From positions 1 to 24,803 of the IMG/VR virus record IMGVR_UViG_3300020420_000056: a stretch of DNA of 24,803 nucleotides. One strand, 5' to 3'. Of this stretch, positions 1-9,584 are shown in pieces. The DNA comes from a virus. A program made the translations under genes and the position numbers. The notes beneath the pieces are model-generated. The model saw nothing but the letters and a program-made list of their open reading frames with translations, was not told where the DNA came from and did no database searches. Each line of letters opens with the position of its first letter. Position 1 is the first letter of the stretch.

Positions 1-87
1 TTTAAAACTATAAGCTAATTCGCCAGCCGATAAACTTGAAGGAACAGCTGTTCCTGTACTTCTTTTAATTTGAATCGTTTGAGACAT
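1..87 (-). CDS. Receptor-binding tail protein, N-terminal part only (Mtd-N-like)
   Basis: An open frame starts at an ATG (complement of 85-87) and runs off the left edge after 29 codons without a stop. The protein begins MSQTIQIKRSTGTAVPSSL, followed by a 'GELAYS' motif. This opening is widely found on podovirus tail-tip proteins and resembles the N-terminal segment of the Bordetella phage major tropism determinant. An AAGGAT Shine-Dalgarno sequence lies upstream. It follows the short tail-fibre adaptor by about 11 bases in the same operon, so it probably carries or anchors the receptor-binding tip. The C-terminal domain, and so the real function, cannot be seen here. Confidence 0.75.
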   Translation of the reverse strand, partial: MSQTIQIKRSTGTAVPSSLSAGELAYSFK

Positions 88-98
88 AATATGTATCC

Positions 99-746
99 TT
101 AAAAATTGCCAGCATCAATCGTAATATTTGTTAAATTACGTGTTGAATTAATAAATGTAGTACCTCCGACAGCATATCCTACATTATTATTAAGTAATCC
201 TGTCATTGTATCACCTGTTTTTTCTACAAATCCAGAGCCAGAAAATGATTGTGTTGCTACTGGTTCGCCTGTAACTTCATCAAAACCTAAAAATTTACCC
301 TTACGTACATCCTTTAAAGGTAACTCCATAGTGCCTACAGCAGCATCTTGATCTTTTAATCGTAATGTTCTATTAATTGCAGTTTGTTGCTGATTACAAG
401 CTAACCATAATCTGTCGTAATCATTGTTTACTTCAGCAGCTAAAAATGGCCCATTTGGTTGAAATACTGTATCTCTATTTAATTCCATAGCCATAAATAT
501 AGTTATGGCAGTACCTTGTGTTGGAAAAATAGGATTGTTATTGCTGTCTTTTAACGTAAATGTAATTGTTCCTCCTGAACCTACACCTACATTTTCAACG
601 GTATAATCAGTATTTAAGGTTTGTAATACACCGCCTAGTAATACTTTTACGTCAGCAGCATCATTTAATTGAAATGTATAGTTGTATACATTCTGATCAT
701 TACCAGCGACATAATCGTTTCTAGTTGTATTTGCTGTTACTGTCAT
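99..746 (-). CDS. Short T7-type tail fibre / fibre adaptor protein
   Basis: A 215-aa virion protein. Residues 1 to about 155 follow the T7 gp17 N-terminal domain pattern: MTVTANTTRNDYVAGN start, 'YNYTFQLNDAADVKVLLGG', 'TDYTV', 'NNDYDRLWLACNQQQ' and 'RTLRLKD'. This domain attaches fibres to the tail. After it comes 'FVEKTGDTMTGLL', a motif common in phage fibre shafts, and the protein ends soon after. It is far shorter than T7 gp17 (about 550 aa) and has no receptor-binding tip, so it is probably an adaptor on which the next gene's product sits. Its ATG overlaps the TGA of the upstream internal virion gene (ATGA). Confidence 0.85.
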   Translation of the reverse strand: MTVTANTTRNDYVAGNDQNVYNYTFQLNDAADVKVLLGGVLQTLNTDYTVENVGVGSGGTITFTLKDSNNNPIFPTQGTAITIFMAMELNRDTVFQPNGPFLAAEVNNDYDRLWLACNQQQTAINRTLRLKDQDAAVGTMELPLKDVRKGKFLGFDEVTGEPVATQSFSGSGFVEKTGDTMTGLLNNNVGYAVGGTTFINSTRNLTNITIDAGNF

Positions 747-3700
747 AAACCTAATTCCCTTTTTTGTTTTTTGCTTTCTGCATATATTTTTGCTTGCAAG
801 TCAGGATATTCTTCTAATAACTGTGCTTTTGCCATTGATCTGTAATCTCTCCAAACTTCTTGTATTTGATCTGCTCTGCCACCTCTAGGCCCTGGCGTAA
901 GTTTTAAATATTGTGATGAGTTTATTTTTCTTGTAAGAGCTTGTTTTAAAGAAACTCCACGTGCATCTCGCAATCCTTTACCTGCTGCTAACAAAATATA
1001 TCTATCATATTGATCTGCATTTAATTCAATATAAACAGCATTTGGTAAACCCACAGATACTTGAATTGTTTTTCTTACGTTCTGCAAAGGCACTTGATTT
1101 CTTATAATTTCTCTAACTATTGGTTCGTCTGACTCTTTGCTTATATAAATAGGAGATAAAATATCTGGGCCAACACCTCCTTGCAACACAATCGGCTCAC
1201 CAAAAACATTTCTTCTTGGAGGAAGATCATCTGAATATCCTGGAGTTCTTGATTTAATATTACTTATTAAACCATTTAAAAAATTATATGTACTGTCTTC
1301 ATCAAAAATATCATCTTGTGCTCTCAAAGTAGGATCAATTTCACGAGCGAGTCCAGCTGCACCTGCTGGCACTATAGTTCCACCAAGTCTTTCAAAATAT
1401 CTTTTAAATTTTCTTTCATTTACTTCTTGATTGTCAGAAGCCGTTGCAAATAATTCAAAAAATTCTGTTAAATTTCTAACGTATGTTTTGCTAATCATAT
1501 TTTGACCAACAGATGCAGCACTTGCTGTTGCTAGTTGACCTACACTAAATTCATCTGCTTGACCCATAATTTCTGTAATATCCGCTGATAAACCAAGTAA
1601 AGCACCTACAGGATCAAGTCTATTGTAAGCATAATATGTATCGCCTATTTTAATTGAATAAGGTTGCCATTTTCCTGCTTCTCTTTGGAATTTTTTCATA
1701 TCGTTATTTATTGGCCCTGCTCCTGTAATATGTCCATTCATAGCTAAATCTGCCATTGCAGCCATTATCATAGAACCAGCCATCATTCTACTTCTTGCAA
1801 GCTGTGCTTCTGCACCTCCTTCTTTAATTGCTTCTTTATAAGATTTTGTGTAACGAGCAAGTGGTGTTCTTTCTAATGAATAGAAAAAAATATTTGTAGG
1901 CGTTCTTAAAAATGGCACGACAACTCTTCTAAAAATACTTTTATTTCTTATTTTTTCTGCTAACCTAGCAGTTCCTGTTAATTGATTTGTAAATGTTTGA
2001 TATCGTGACGCATCAACAGCTTTATATTTAATATTTTCAGGAGGATTTTCTATAATTTCTAATATTCTTTTACCTGCTGCTTCTCCATCTAAACCTTCTT
2101 GATATGCTTGCCTATAGGCTTGTGCATGTAATTCCATTCTATATCCGACTGCTTTAAAAAAAGCATCTTCAGCCAACAAAAATCTTCCAGGTAATCTTGT
2201 TGCATTACCAATAAAATCAATTCCTTGACCTACTGCTCCTGATGCTTCAAAAGTTTCTGCTGAAATTGATCTTTGATTAGATACTTCAATTTTTTGCAAT
2301 GGGTCTGTTGTTTCTCCTGTTTTAAGAGTTTGCCAACCCATTCTCATTCCGTCTTTTATTCCTTCAATCATTCCTCTTAATTGAGCATTTGCTTCTCCTG
2401 ATGGAATTTCATCACCAAGATATGATGCCAATTTTCTTTCTAAAGGTTGCATTGTTGCAACAAAAGCATTTGACGTAATATTTACCATATGAGTTTGTGG
2501 ATTAGACAGAAGGCCTTGATTAATCCATGCTTCAAATAACATATCTTTTGATGTTGCTTTTCGTGCTTTGTCTACAAATTTATTTAATTTTTTTGGATCA
2601 ATAACAGAAATCATTCTAGCCATTTCTTGTGCCATATCAGCACCACCTGATGCTGCTAACGCTTCAGATATAAGACGTTCTTGTTCTTTTGAGCTTTTTG
2701 CCATCACGTTAAAAGAATTTAAAGCTCTACCTGCTTCTGCCGTAAGCCCTGAAACTTGTGATTGGATAGCTTGATGTTGTGCTATTGCTCTTTTAAATAA
2801 TGCTAATGCTTCTTCGCTTCCTTTATTTTGCATAGCTTCTTTTGCAAAATTAATTACATTTTTTCCTGAAGCATCTAATATTTTTCTTGAGGCTAATATT
2901 TGTTCTGCATTAAAGGCTTCGCCTTTTTTTCTTTGTAATAAATCTTCAACTGTCATTCCCAAGTCATCAGCAAGTTCTGGTAAATCTTTATTTCTAATAA
3001 TTTGTCTTCTTGCTTCATTTATATTAACAGCATCTGCTTCAGCAACAGTATTAATTAAACTTTTTATATCTTCTGTAGTATCTAATTTTGATAAATTAAT
3101 ATTTTTTGCAGCTTTTTTTGGTGCTTTTTTTGCTCCTGTTTTGTATTCTGGTATTTCAATAGCTATTGATTTTTCATTTGCAATATCTTGTAAAGGTATA
3201 AATTCTTGATTTTCTAATTCAACATCAATTTTTTCTTTAGGTTCTTTTGCATCTTTAATTTCTTGTTTTTGTTTTTTGTATGCTTTAACTAATTTAACGC
3301 CTTGCACTAAAGGTTCTATAGCAGTACCAATAATTAATCCTTCAACTGCATTTTTAAATTTACCTTGTGCTTCTGTATCGTTTGGATCAGATGCAAGATA
3401 TTCTGAAATAGGATTTTCTAGCGCTGGAACTTCCTGCATCATATCTGACAATCTAGCTTCATGTGCATCAAAAACAGCTGCATCTGCTATGGCTCCAGCA
3501 CCAGCCGATCTTTTTATGTTACCTACAACTCCTACACCTTTTAATAATTTACCTGCTGGTATAAACCCTGTTAAAAATTGAGTAATTGACCTTACTCCTT
3601 GTCCTGTAACTGTTTTAGGGTCTCTAATAAGTTGCGTTGGTTCACTATATCCTTCAGAAATTACATAATATTCTTTTCGTTCTGGATCGTAGATACCTCT

Positions 3701-4078
3701 TTCTGATGCTGTGCGACCTTTTCCAATATATTTTCTTGAACCTGCAACATCGTTTTTATCAACAAATAATTCAAATGTTTCATTTACTGCATCTGCAAAA
3801 CCACCTACTGCTTGCAAAGGTGCTTCAATAACACCTCTACTTACATCACTTACAACATTTTTTGTAACATCAAAAGACTTTTGTAAAACAGTTTTTTCTT
3901 CTCCTTCTTGTTTTTTTCTTAATTCTTCTCTTTTTTGAAATTGCTGATAAGGAGTCAAATCAGAATTTTGTCTGGTATTTAAAATTTTGCCTGTTAAATC
4001 ATCGTTTTCAAATTCAACAAAAGATAATATTTCTTCAACATCTACATCTATTTGATTTATATTCAATGTCGTAGTCAT
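743..4078 (-). CDS. Large internal virion (ejection) protein
   Basis: A 1111-aa protein in the position of T7 gp16 or the 'internal virion protein D' of marine podoviruses: after the nozzle gene and two other ejection proteins, just before the tail fibre. It has a charged, helix-rich N-terminal half with Lys/Glu-rich stretches (about residues 270-330). A Met/Ala-rich hydrophobic helix (RMMAGSMIMAAMADLAM) lies at about residues 760-780 and could insert in the host membrane. I see no clear lysozyme or transglycosylase motif. Such proteins are packed in the capsid and ejected with the DNA to form a conduit through the cell envelope. The role rests on position, size and composition; no catalytic function is supported. 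Confidence 0.75.
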   Translation of the reverse strand: MTTTLNINQIDVDVEEILSFVEFENDDLTGKILNTRQNSDLTPYQQFQKREELRKKQEGEEKTVLQKSFDVTKNVVSDVSRGVIEAPLQAVGGFADAVNETFELFVDKNDVAGSRKYIGKGRTASERGIYDPERKEYYVISEGYSEPTQLIRDPKTVTGQGVRSITQFLTGFIPAGKLLKGVGVVGNIKRSAGAGAIADAAVFDAHEARLSDMMQEVPALENPISEYLASDPNDTEAQGKFKNAVEGLIIGTAIEPLVQGVKLVKAYKKQKQEIKDAKEPKEKIDVELENQEFIPLQDIANEKSIAIEIPEYKTGAKKAPKKAAKNINLSKLDTTEDIKSLINTVAEADAVNINEARRQIIRNKDLPELADDLGMTVEDLLQRKKGEAFNAEQILASRKILDASGKNVINFAKEAMQNKGSEEALALFKRAIAQHQAIQSQVSGLTAEAGRALNSFNVMAKSSKEQERLISEALAASGGADMAQEMARMISVIDPKKLNKFVDKARKATSKDMLFEAWINQGLLSNPQTHMVNITSNAFVATMQPLERKLASYLGDEIPSGEANAQLRGMIEGIKDGMRMGWQTLKTGETTDPLQKIEVSNQRSISAETFEASGAVGQGIDFIGNATRLPGRFLLAEDAFFKAVGYRMELHAQAYRQAYQEGLDGEAAGKRILEIIENPPENIKYKAVDASRYQTFTNQLTGTARLAEKIRNKSIFRRVVVPFLRTPTNIFFYSLERTPLARYTKSYKEAIKEGGAEAQLARSRMMAGSMIMAAMADLAMNGHITGAGPINNDMKKFQREAGKWQPYSIKIGDTYYAYNRLDPVGALLGLSADITEIMGQADEFSVGQLATASAASVGQNMISKTYVRNLTEFFELFATASDNQEVNERKFKRYFERLGGTIVPAGAAGLAREIDPTLRAQDDIFDEDSTYNFLNGLISNIKSRTPGYSDDLPPRRNVFGEPIVLQGGVGPDILSPIYISKESDEPIVREIIRNQVPLQNVRKTIQVSVGLPNAVYIELNADQYDRYILLAAGKGLRDARGVSLKQALTRKINSSQYLKLTPGPRGGRADQIQEVWRDYRSMAKAQLLEEYPDLQAKIYAESKKQKRELGL

Positions 4079-5677
4079 TTATTGTTGTCCTGTTTGAAAA
4101 AATTTTAAATAATTTTGATATTCCTTAAAATTTTCTTGTTGTTTAAAACTTTCTTTAATTTCATCATACAATGCATTATAAACTGCTTCATCCATTGGAT
4201 ATCCTTCTTTTTCTTCGTTTTGAGCACGCTGGTCTAATGCATTTATTGCTTCTTGTTCTGTTGCAAAACCTGACTGTATAATAGGTATAAGTTGATATAA
4301 ACTTTGGAACACTTCTTTAGGGTCTTCTCCTGATAAAACTCTTTCATCATAAACTAACAATAAATCTTGTTGTTGTTTTAATTTTTCTAAATCAATTTTT
4401 CCAGCATAATTTTTTGGAACAAATGCATTTTCTAAATATTCACTAAATCTTGCTGCTGCTCCTGCTTTTAAAATTCCTTCCTTGTCTTGAAAATCATCTA
4501 TACTGTTTTTTATTCGTATAGCTGTTGGCACTTCTACCCCTACACCTACCTCACTTTCTAATAATTGCAAAGCCTCATTTGGATTTTTTTTAGACAAATC
4601 TTGTATTTGAGCTATTGTTTGATAATCATTCGTACCTTGATTTTTACGAGTTATAATACCTTCAAATTTAATTTTATCATTTACAAGAATATCTGCGTTT
4701 AAAATATCATTTACTGTAGCTGTACCTGCTAATATGTTTGTAAGCAAATTGCTTTTAATAACTTCTTGTTCTTCCGTTTTAATTGTCGTTGCTTCTTCAT
4801 CTAAAATATTTTCACGATTTATAAATTCTTTTAATTCAGTAGTTAATGTTGCTACTAAATTATTTTTTTCATCAATAGAAAAATCTTTAAACGATGTGTT
4901 TTCAATTTCTTGGATGTCTTGTGTAACTAAAGAAACGCCATTTGGTTTTTGTAATTTTTGTTTTAAATTATAAACAGCAGTTTCTGTAACAAGTTCAACA
5001 TTAAAATTTCTTATTTTAGCATCTATTGATGATTGTGTTTCTTGATTGTTTTTTACTCTATTATTAAATTCTAATATGACTTGTGATTTATGAATTTCAG
5101 CATTTTGCAAATCACCACTGCTTGCTGCTGTTTTTGCTTTATTTTGTTCTCCATCTATAAAACTTAAAGAAATTTCGTCTGCTTCTTTTTGTTGTGTTTC
5201 AAGTTGATTTTTGTATATTTTTGCAGATGTTTCTGCTTGTATTGCATTTAAATTAGTTTCTACTTGAGTTTTAAAATTAGGATTTAAATTTGATAAAACG
5301 ACTTCTTTGTGAGCATTTATTGCATTTGTATAACCAGTTAAATCATTTTCAAATTCAACGCTTAATTTTGCATCTGCTTCATTAAAAGATATTTCTTTAG
5401 AATTTACATATGCTCGCTCAAGTGTTGCATTATAAATTTCTGCACCTCTTTCAAAGCGACCTCTTAATTTTATTTCTCCATCTGTTTCTTCAGCTTTTTT
5501 AACATCTTTAATAGCTTCTTCAGGAGCTTTTTTTGTCGCTTCTTCTTCAGACAATGTACGAACATAATTAGTAGCATTTCTAGCTAAACCTGCTAATTGC
5601 TCCATTTTACGAGCACGAGATTGATCTAAAGGCGAGGGCGTAAATGTTCCAAATCTTTGTATTCTTTGTATAGCCAT
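4079..5677 (-). CDS. Internal virion protein, coiled-coil rich
   Basis: A 532-aa, highly charged and mostly alpha-helical protein rich in Glu, Lys, Gln and Asn. It begins MAIQRIQRFGTFTPSPLDQ, an N-terminus resembling the second ejection protein of marine T7-like phages. Long heptad-like stretches (for example about residues 150-260) suggest coiled coils, and no membrane segment is evident. Its stop codon directly abuts the start of the 1111-aa protein, and it lies 5 bases after the 142-aa ejection protein, forming a three-gene ejection cassette as in T7 gp14-gp15-gp16. The Shine-Dalgarno sequence is weak, which suggests translational coupling. Function is inferred from position. Confidence 0.75.
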   Translation of the reverse strand: MAIQRIQRFGTFTPSPLDQSRARKMEQLAGLARNATNYVRTLSEEEATKKAPEEAIKDVKKAEETDGEIKLRGRFERGAEIYNATLERAYVNSKEISFNEADAKLSVEFENDLTGYTNAINAHKEVVLSNLNPNFKTQVETNLNAIQAETSAKIYKNQLETQQKEADEISLSFIDGEQNKAKTAASSGDLQNAEIHKSQVILEFNNRVKNNQETQSSIDAKIRNFNVELVTETAVYNLKQKLQKPNGVSLVTQDIQEIENTSFKDFSIDEKNNLVATLTTELKEFINRENILDEEATTIKTEEQEVIKSNLLTNILAGTATVNDILNADILVNDKIKFEGIITRKNQGTNDYQTIAQIQDLSKKNPNEALQLLESEVGVGVEVPTAIRIKNSIDDFQDKEGILKAGAAARFSEYLENAFVPKNYAGKIDLEKLKQQQDLLLVYDERVLSGEDPKEVFQSLYQLIPIIQSGFATEQEAINALDQRAQNEEKEGYPMDEAVYNALYDEIKESFKQQENFKEYQNYLKFFQTGQQ

Positions 5678-5682
5678 ATTAC

Positions 5683-6111
5683 TTAATCGTCACTAAAAAT
5701 TGTGTTAATATCTTTGCCTATTTGATCTGCATCTCTCATAAGAAGTGATACTCCTTCAATAAATCCTGATTGCTTTGCAAGCTCACCTTGTGTTCTCAAA
5801 TTTCTTAATCTATTGCTTAAATTAACAACATTAACACCCGTACTTTCGCCTAAAATTTTAGATGTTTCTAAAGCTATACTTGACGGTGTTCCTTCTGCTT
5901 TTATTCCAGCATTTGACAAAGCAACAATATTTGCAGCATTAATAGCATTTAATTGTTCTTGTCGTTTTAATTCTTCTGTTTGTGCAGCAAATTTTTCTTC
6001 TTCAGCTCTACGCTCAAGTGCTTCTTGCTGTGCTTTACCAGCTTGTATAGTTGCGTATGTTTGAGCTGCTGTACCTGCTAACCCCAAAGCTGCTAAAATA
6101 ATTTGATACAT
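5683..6111 (-). CDS. Small internal virion protein (gp14-like)
   Basis: A 142-aa protein with a short hydrophobic N-terminus (MYQIILAALGLAGTAAQTYA), an Ala/Glu/Gln/Arg-rich helical middle and a 'SNAGIKAEGTPSSIA' segment. This organisation is typical of the first ejection protein of T7-like and BPP-1-like podoviruses. A good GAGG ribosome-binding site lies 6 bases before the ATG. It follows the nozzle gene and precedes the two larger internal virion proteins. In T7 the equivalent protein (gp14) goes to the outer membrane during infection; the same role here is an inference. Confidence 0.75.
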   Translation of the reverse strand: MYQIILAALGLAGTAAQTYATIQAGKAQQEALERRAEEEKFAAQTEELKRQEQLNAINAANIVALSNAGIKAEGTPSSIALETSKILGESTGVNVVNLSNRLRNLRTQGELAKQSGFIEGVSLLMRDADQIGKDINTIFSDD

Positions 6112-6131
6112 AAAAAACCTCTATAATCTAA

Positions 6132-8978
6132 TTATGAAGATTGTACTTCATATTCAATCGCTTGTATGTGAAATGGCATAGGATTAGGCACAGTTATTTC
6201 TGGCACTACTTCTATGCTCCAACCATTACCACCGTTATTATCCTGTATAACGCCTGTAAATGGCGATAAATCGCTATTTAAGGGCGTAGATGATGCTGTC
6301 CCAAACTCTAGCGTAGGTACGGTATTACCGTCTATAACAACACCAGCAGATTCTAAAACACGTAAATTCATACGTGTAATCTTTTTATCTCTCATTTGAT
6401 TTTGACCCGCAATATTACCTGCTGTGGTATTTAATGGCATTGATTTTACTGTAGGTTGAAAGTTAAATCCTACTTGTACATTCATGGTTCCACCACTGGG
6501 ATCACCCGCTATAATAAATGCCTTTTCTGCATCTGTTAATGTAATTTTACCATTTTGATTAGAAACTGATGTAGCTGCTACAGTTTTATTTGGTAAGACA
6601 TTACCTCTTGCAACCAGGCTTACTGTAAATCCTGTCAAATGTGCAGAAGATAAAATTAATTCGTTGCCAACAATACTTGTTTGACTTAATAATTTTATTC
6701 CAGAATCAAGTAAATATGTTTGATCCCATCGTTCTATAGTGTAAGTTGTTGTAGTATCAGTAGTTCTTTTGTTTACAAAAAATAAATCATTGTGCACTGT
6801 AGATACAGAAATAATATTTAAAGGATATACTGTGCCTGTGCTTCCGTTTGTCCATTTTGTAAAACCATTTATATCTTGTGATCTCAATGTATTCAGTATT
6901 GCAGCAGAACCATCTTGATTAACTATAACAACATAGTTTGCATCTTCTGTTGTAGAGCCACTTAATACACCTACGTCTGCTGGATCATCAATCAAATGAG
7001 AAGATAATACTGATATGTCAACCGAATTGTATGCATCTTCGTTATAGTTATATAAATACTGTCGTAACGTCTTTCCGTTTTTATCAATAAATAATGTAGC
7101 ACCATCTAAAGATTTTGCTTCTAAAAATTTAGAACCATGTTGTGTTTGCGCTTGTATAGATACTGTAGATGGTGTATTGCCTGTTAATAAAAACTCTGCG
7201 CCTGATGTAAATATTTGCAATCCTCTATCTGGATTAATATCTACTATTTCAGTAAGATTTCTTGCAGATATTGTAACAAATATACCTTCATCATCATCAC
7301 CTTCTTCTGTAAAGAAATCAAAAAACGATCCAGCCCTAGATGCAAATACACTTTGACGTTTTGATTTACTGCCACCAAACCACAACCTGCCTTGGAAAAA
7401 AGTTGCTGTTCTTGGATATCCTCTTGTTTCTGACCAAACATCTTCAGACCTTGGTACACCAGCAGCAGAACGTGTAAATGTAATTGCATCTGTTGCTTTG
7501 CCACTTGTAAAAAATCCAGTAAATAATTCATATGTTCCTGATGAGTTGCCATCTAAAGTAATTGTGTATTGCAATGCGCCTGTTCTTGTTACAACAATTC
7601 CATCATCGCCAAATATAGGCATATCTTGTAAATTTTTACGTATATTTTCTATTGTAGAAGATTGCTCATTTGCGTTACCATCACCAGCAAAACTAATATT
7701 TTTACTCAAAACTCCTTCTACATCTATTTGAAACCTATCTCCTATTTGTACGCCAGAAGATGCATTACTTGGAAATGTCATTACCTGCACTGCTGCGGTA
7801 GGTGTTGGACTAAGAGCATCATTAAAATCAAACTGAGGTATATTTAAAAATGGTATGTTATCTATTACAAATGTATTTTCATCTGTATTAATAATTCTTT
7901 TAGGAAAATGTTCCATGTGGAACATCAACATTACATTTTCTGTTTGAACATCTCTTACATCTTGCACTTCTGAAGATGCAAAGGGCACTGTTAAAAATTC
8001 TGTTATAGATATGGAGTTAGGTGGTGCTACCTTCATTGCATTATTTACTCTGTAAAATGACATATTTCCAAACGAATCAGAATGATTTACTGCGCTATAA
8101 GTAAGTGTTGGACTGCCAGCTAATGTGCCTGATGAGGGTGGTGCATTAGTTCCTGCGGTTCTTTCTGCTTTTGCAACCCCACTTACAAATGATAAAACTC
8201 TGTAAGTAGCACTATTTACAGTGTAACTATTGCCTACTGTTGGTGTGCCAGTAGCTATTGTAAAATCAAATGTATCAAAACCACCTGTTAAAACACCTAA
8301 ATAATGTCTGTCTGACTCTATACTAAAGTCAAAAGTTTTTGCTATAGATGCTGTTGTAGACGCAAATAAAACATTAAATTCACTTAGTGATACTTTAAGA
8401 GATGATAAATCACCTGTGTCGTTTGCTCTAACAATTCTAAAATATTTAGCATCTACGGTGTCATCTACTCTTGCTTTTACAGATTGTGGATTTTGTGTAA
8501 CTGTAAGGGTTTTTAAAGTTCCAAAAGATACATTATCTACAGATGATTGAACTAAAAATGTTGCTGTGCCTGTTCCTGATAATTTAATATCTTTTACTTC
8601 TACAAACTTACCTCGACTACTTTCGCTTGCTAGATTGTAAAGTGCAACCACATAATCTGATTGACCAGAAGTTCCTAAAACACCTAAGTTTGTTGTTGTT
8701 ACGCTGACCGTACTAGGTGTAAAGTCATTTATATTAGCTGCTGTACCACCATTTGGTAATGTAATAAAAGATGTTCCTACAAATGGTGTAAATATTTTTT
8801 CTGCAACATCAATATGTTGTGTACCAGGTCTTCGCTTCAAACCACCTTGCGGTACAATAACTACGTTTTCAGCAGTTTGCATACCCTTATAGTATTGATC
8901 AATATCAACTCTACCTTTAATAAGGGGTGATAGCTCACCACTCATAAAAGCACTTTGGAAAAATTTTGACATGGGCAT
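6132..8978 (-). CDS. Tail tubular protein B / nozzle protein with inserted discoidin-like domain
   Basis: A 948-aa T7 gp12-like nozzle protein forming the distal part of the short tail. The family N-terminus is clear (KFFQSAFMSGELSPLIKG, then QYYKGMQTAENVVIVPQGG and KRRPGTQHID). Later conserved blocks include 'PRTATFFQGRLWFGG', 'FASRAGSFFDF' and 'TEIVDINPDRGLQIFTSGAEF'. It is longer than T7 gp12 (794 aa). The extra length includes about residues 65-205, where 'FLVQSSVDNVSF', 'AKYFRIVRAND' and 'SLSEFNVLF' follow the strand pattern of an F5/8 type C (discoidin) carbohydrate-binding domain. An AGGGG Shine-Dalgarno sequence supports the first ATG over the internal Met3. Confidence 0.9.
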   Translation of the reverse strand: MPMSKFFQSAFMSGELSPLIKGRVDIDQYYKGMQTAENVVIVPQGGLKRRPGTQHIDVAEKIFTPFVGTSFITLPNGGTAANINDFTPSTVSVTTTNLGVLGTSGQSDYVVALYNLASESSRGKFVEVKDIKLSGTGTATFLVQSSVDNVSFGTLKTLTVTQNPQSVKARVDDTVDAKYFRIVRANDTGDLSSLKVSLSEFNVLFASTTASIAKTFDFSIESDRHYLGVLTGGFDTFDFTIATGTPTVGNSYTVNSATYRVLSFVSGVAKAERTAGTNAPPSSGTLAGSPTLTYSAVNHSDSFGNMSFYRVNNAMKVAPPNSISITEFLTVPFASSEVQDVRDVQTENVMLMFHMEHFPKRIINTDENTFVIDNIPFLNIPQFDFNDALSPTPTAAVQVMTFPSNASSGVQIGDRFQIDVEGVLSKNISFAGDGNANEQSSTIENIRKNLQDMPIFGDDGIVVTRTGALQYTITLDGNSSGTYELFTGFFTSGKATDAITFTRSAAGVPRSEDVWSETRGYPRTATFFQGRLWFGGSKSKRQSVFASRAGSFFDFFTEEGDDDEGIFVTISARNLTEIVDINPDRGLQIFTSGAEFLLTGNTPSTVSIQAQTQHGSKFLEAKSLDGATLFIDKNGKTLRQYLYNYNEDAYNSVDISVLSSHLIDDPADVGVLSGSTTEDANYVVIVNQDGSAAILNTLRSQDINGFTKWTNGSTGTVYPLNIISVSTVHNDLFFVNKRTTDTTTTYTIERWDQTYLLDSGIKLLSQTSIVGNELILSSAHLTGFTVSLVARGNVLPNKTVAATSVSNQNGKITLTDAEKAFIIAGDPSGGTMNVQVGFNFQPTVKSMPLNTTAGNIAGQNQMRDKKITRMNLRVLESAGVVIDGNTVPTLEFGTASSTPLNSDLSPFTGVIQDNNGGNGWSIEVVPEITVPNPMPFHIQAIEYEVQSS

Positions 8979-8980
8979 AA

Positions 8981-9538
8981 TTAGCCCCTTACATCAACAA
9001 ATGGGTTACTTGCTAATGGTTCAACAGGATGTTGTTGTGAATCAGTATATCGCGCCATACGTGATGCATTGACGTATTGCCTTGCATTAGCATCCATAGC
9101 ACTACCGCTATCTCGTATAGAAGGTGCAAAATCCATAGCTAATGCATACTCTATCATCTTGCTAAAGTAAACAGGCCATGTAGATTCTGGCGCATTGTAA
9201 ATATAATCTATATGCAAAGTAGATTTTAAATTAGAATACAATTTATCGCCATACAAATTAAAAGGTACAGACGGATTTGTTTTAATTAAAAATAATAAAT
9301 CAGAAGGTAGCTGATAAATAGAATCCCACTCTGTTCCTACTGGGTCTTCTGACGTAAGATTTAATGATGCTTTTTTTCTTGCAAAGCTCCATTTAAATTT
9401 TGTTAATTCATTTTGCACAATATTATCGTACAAATTATTTGCGACAGTTTGTGCTCGTGAGTTACCTGTCAAAGATGTAATAGGTAAATCACCAATTAAA
9501 ATTAACGCATTAGATATAAGACCTATCTTAGAAGCCAT
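8981..9538 (-). CDS. Tail tubular protein A (T7 gp11-like gatekeeper)
   Basis: A 185-aa protein close to T7 gp11 (196 aa) in size, lying between the decoration gene and the nozzle gene. Family blocks are visible: 'LISNALILIGDLPITSL', 'ANNLYDNIVQNELTKFKWSFA', 'WDSIYQLPSDLLFLI', and a C-terminal 'MIEYALAMDFAPSI'. It forms the ring joining the portal to the nozzle and holds DNA in the head until ejection. A GAGG site lies 6 bases before the ATG. A strong GC hairpin sits directly upstream of this gene, so its expression may be lower than that of the capsid genes. Confidence 0.92.
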   Translation of the reverse strand: MASKIGLISNALILIGDLPITSLTGNSRAQTVANNLYDNIVQNELTKFKWSFARKKASLNLTSEDPVGTEWDSIYQLPSDLLFLIKTNPSVPFNLYGDKLYSNLKSTLHIDYIYNAPESTWPVYFSKMIEYALAMDFAPSIRDSGSAMDANARQYVNASRMARYTDSQQHPVEPLASNPFVDVRG

Positions 9539-9552
9539 AATTTACCTCATAA

Positions 9553-9573
9553 GAAAGGGGGGATAAACCCCCC
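9553..9573 (-). terminator. GC-rich hairpin after the capsid/decoration genes, probable (leaky) terminator
   Basis: On the minus strand, GGGGGG, a 5-base loop (TTTAT), CCCCCC and then TTTCTT form a 6-bp all-GC stem followed by a short T-rich run. It lies between the decoration-like gene (stop at 9585) and tail tubular protein A (start at 9538). The position matches T7 T-phi, the partial terminator after capsid gene 10. The T-run is interrupted, so partial read-through is likely, and it could instead act as an mRNA-stabilising or processing hairpin. Confidence 0.6.
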
Positions 9574-9584
9574 ATTCCATTTGG

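Noticed and set aside
3276-3581. A 101-codon plus-strand frame opposite the large internal virion protein.
   Set aside because: Antisense to a strongly supported gene, with no start signal or motif.
7244-7552. A 102-codon frame on the minus strand inside the nozzle gene.
   Set aside because: It is in another frame of a well-supported long gene, has no family likeness and low-complexity content; a coding shadow.
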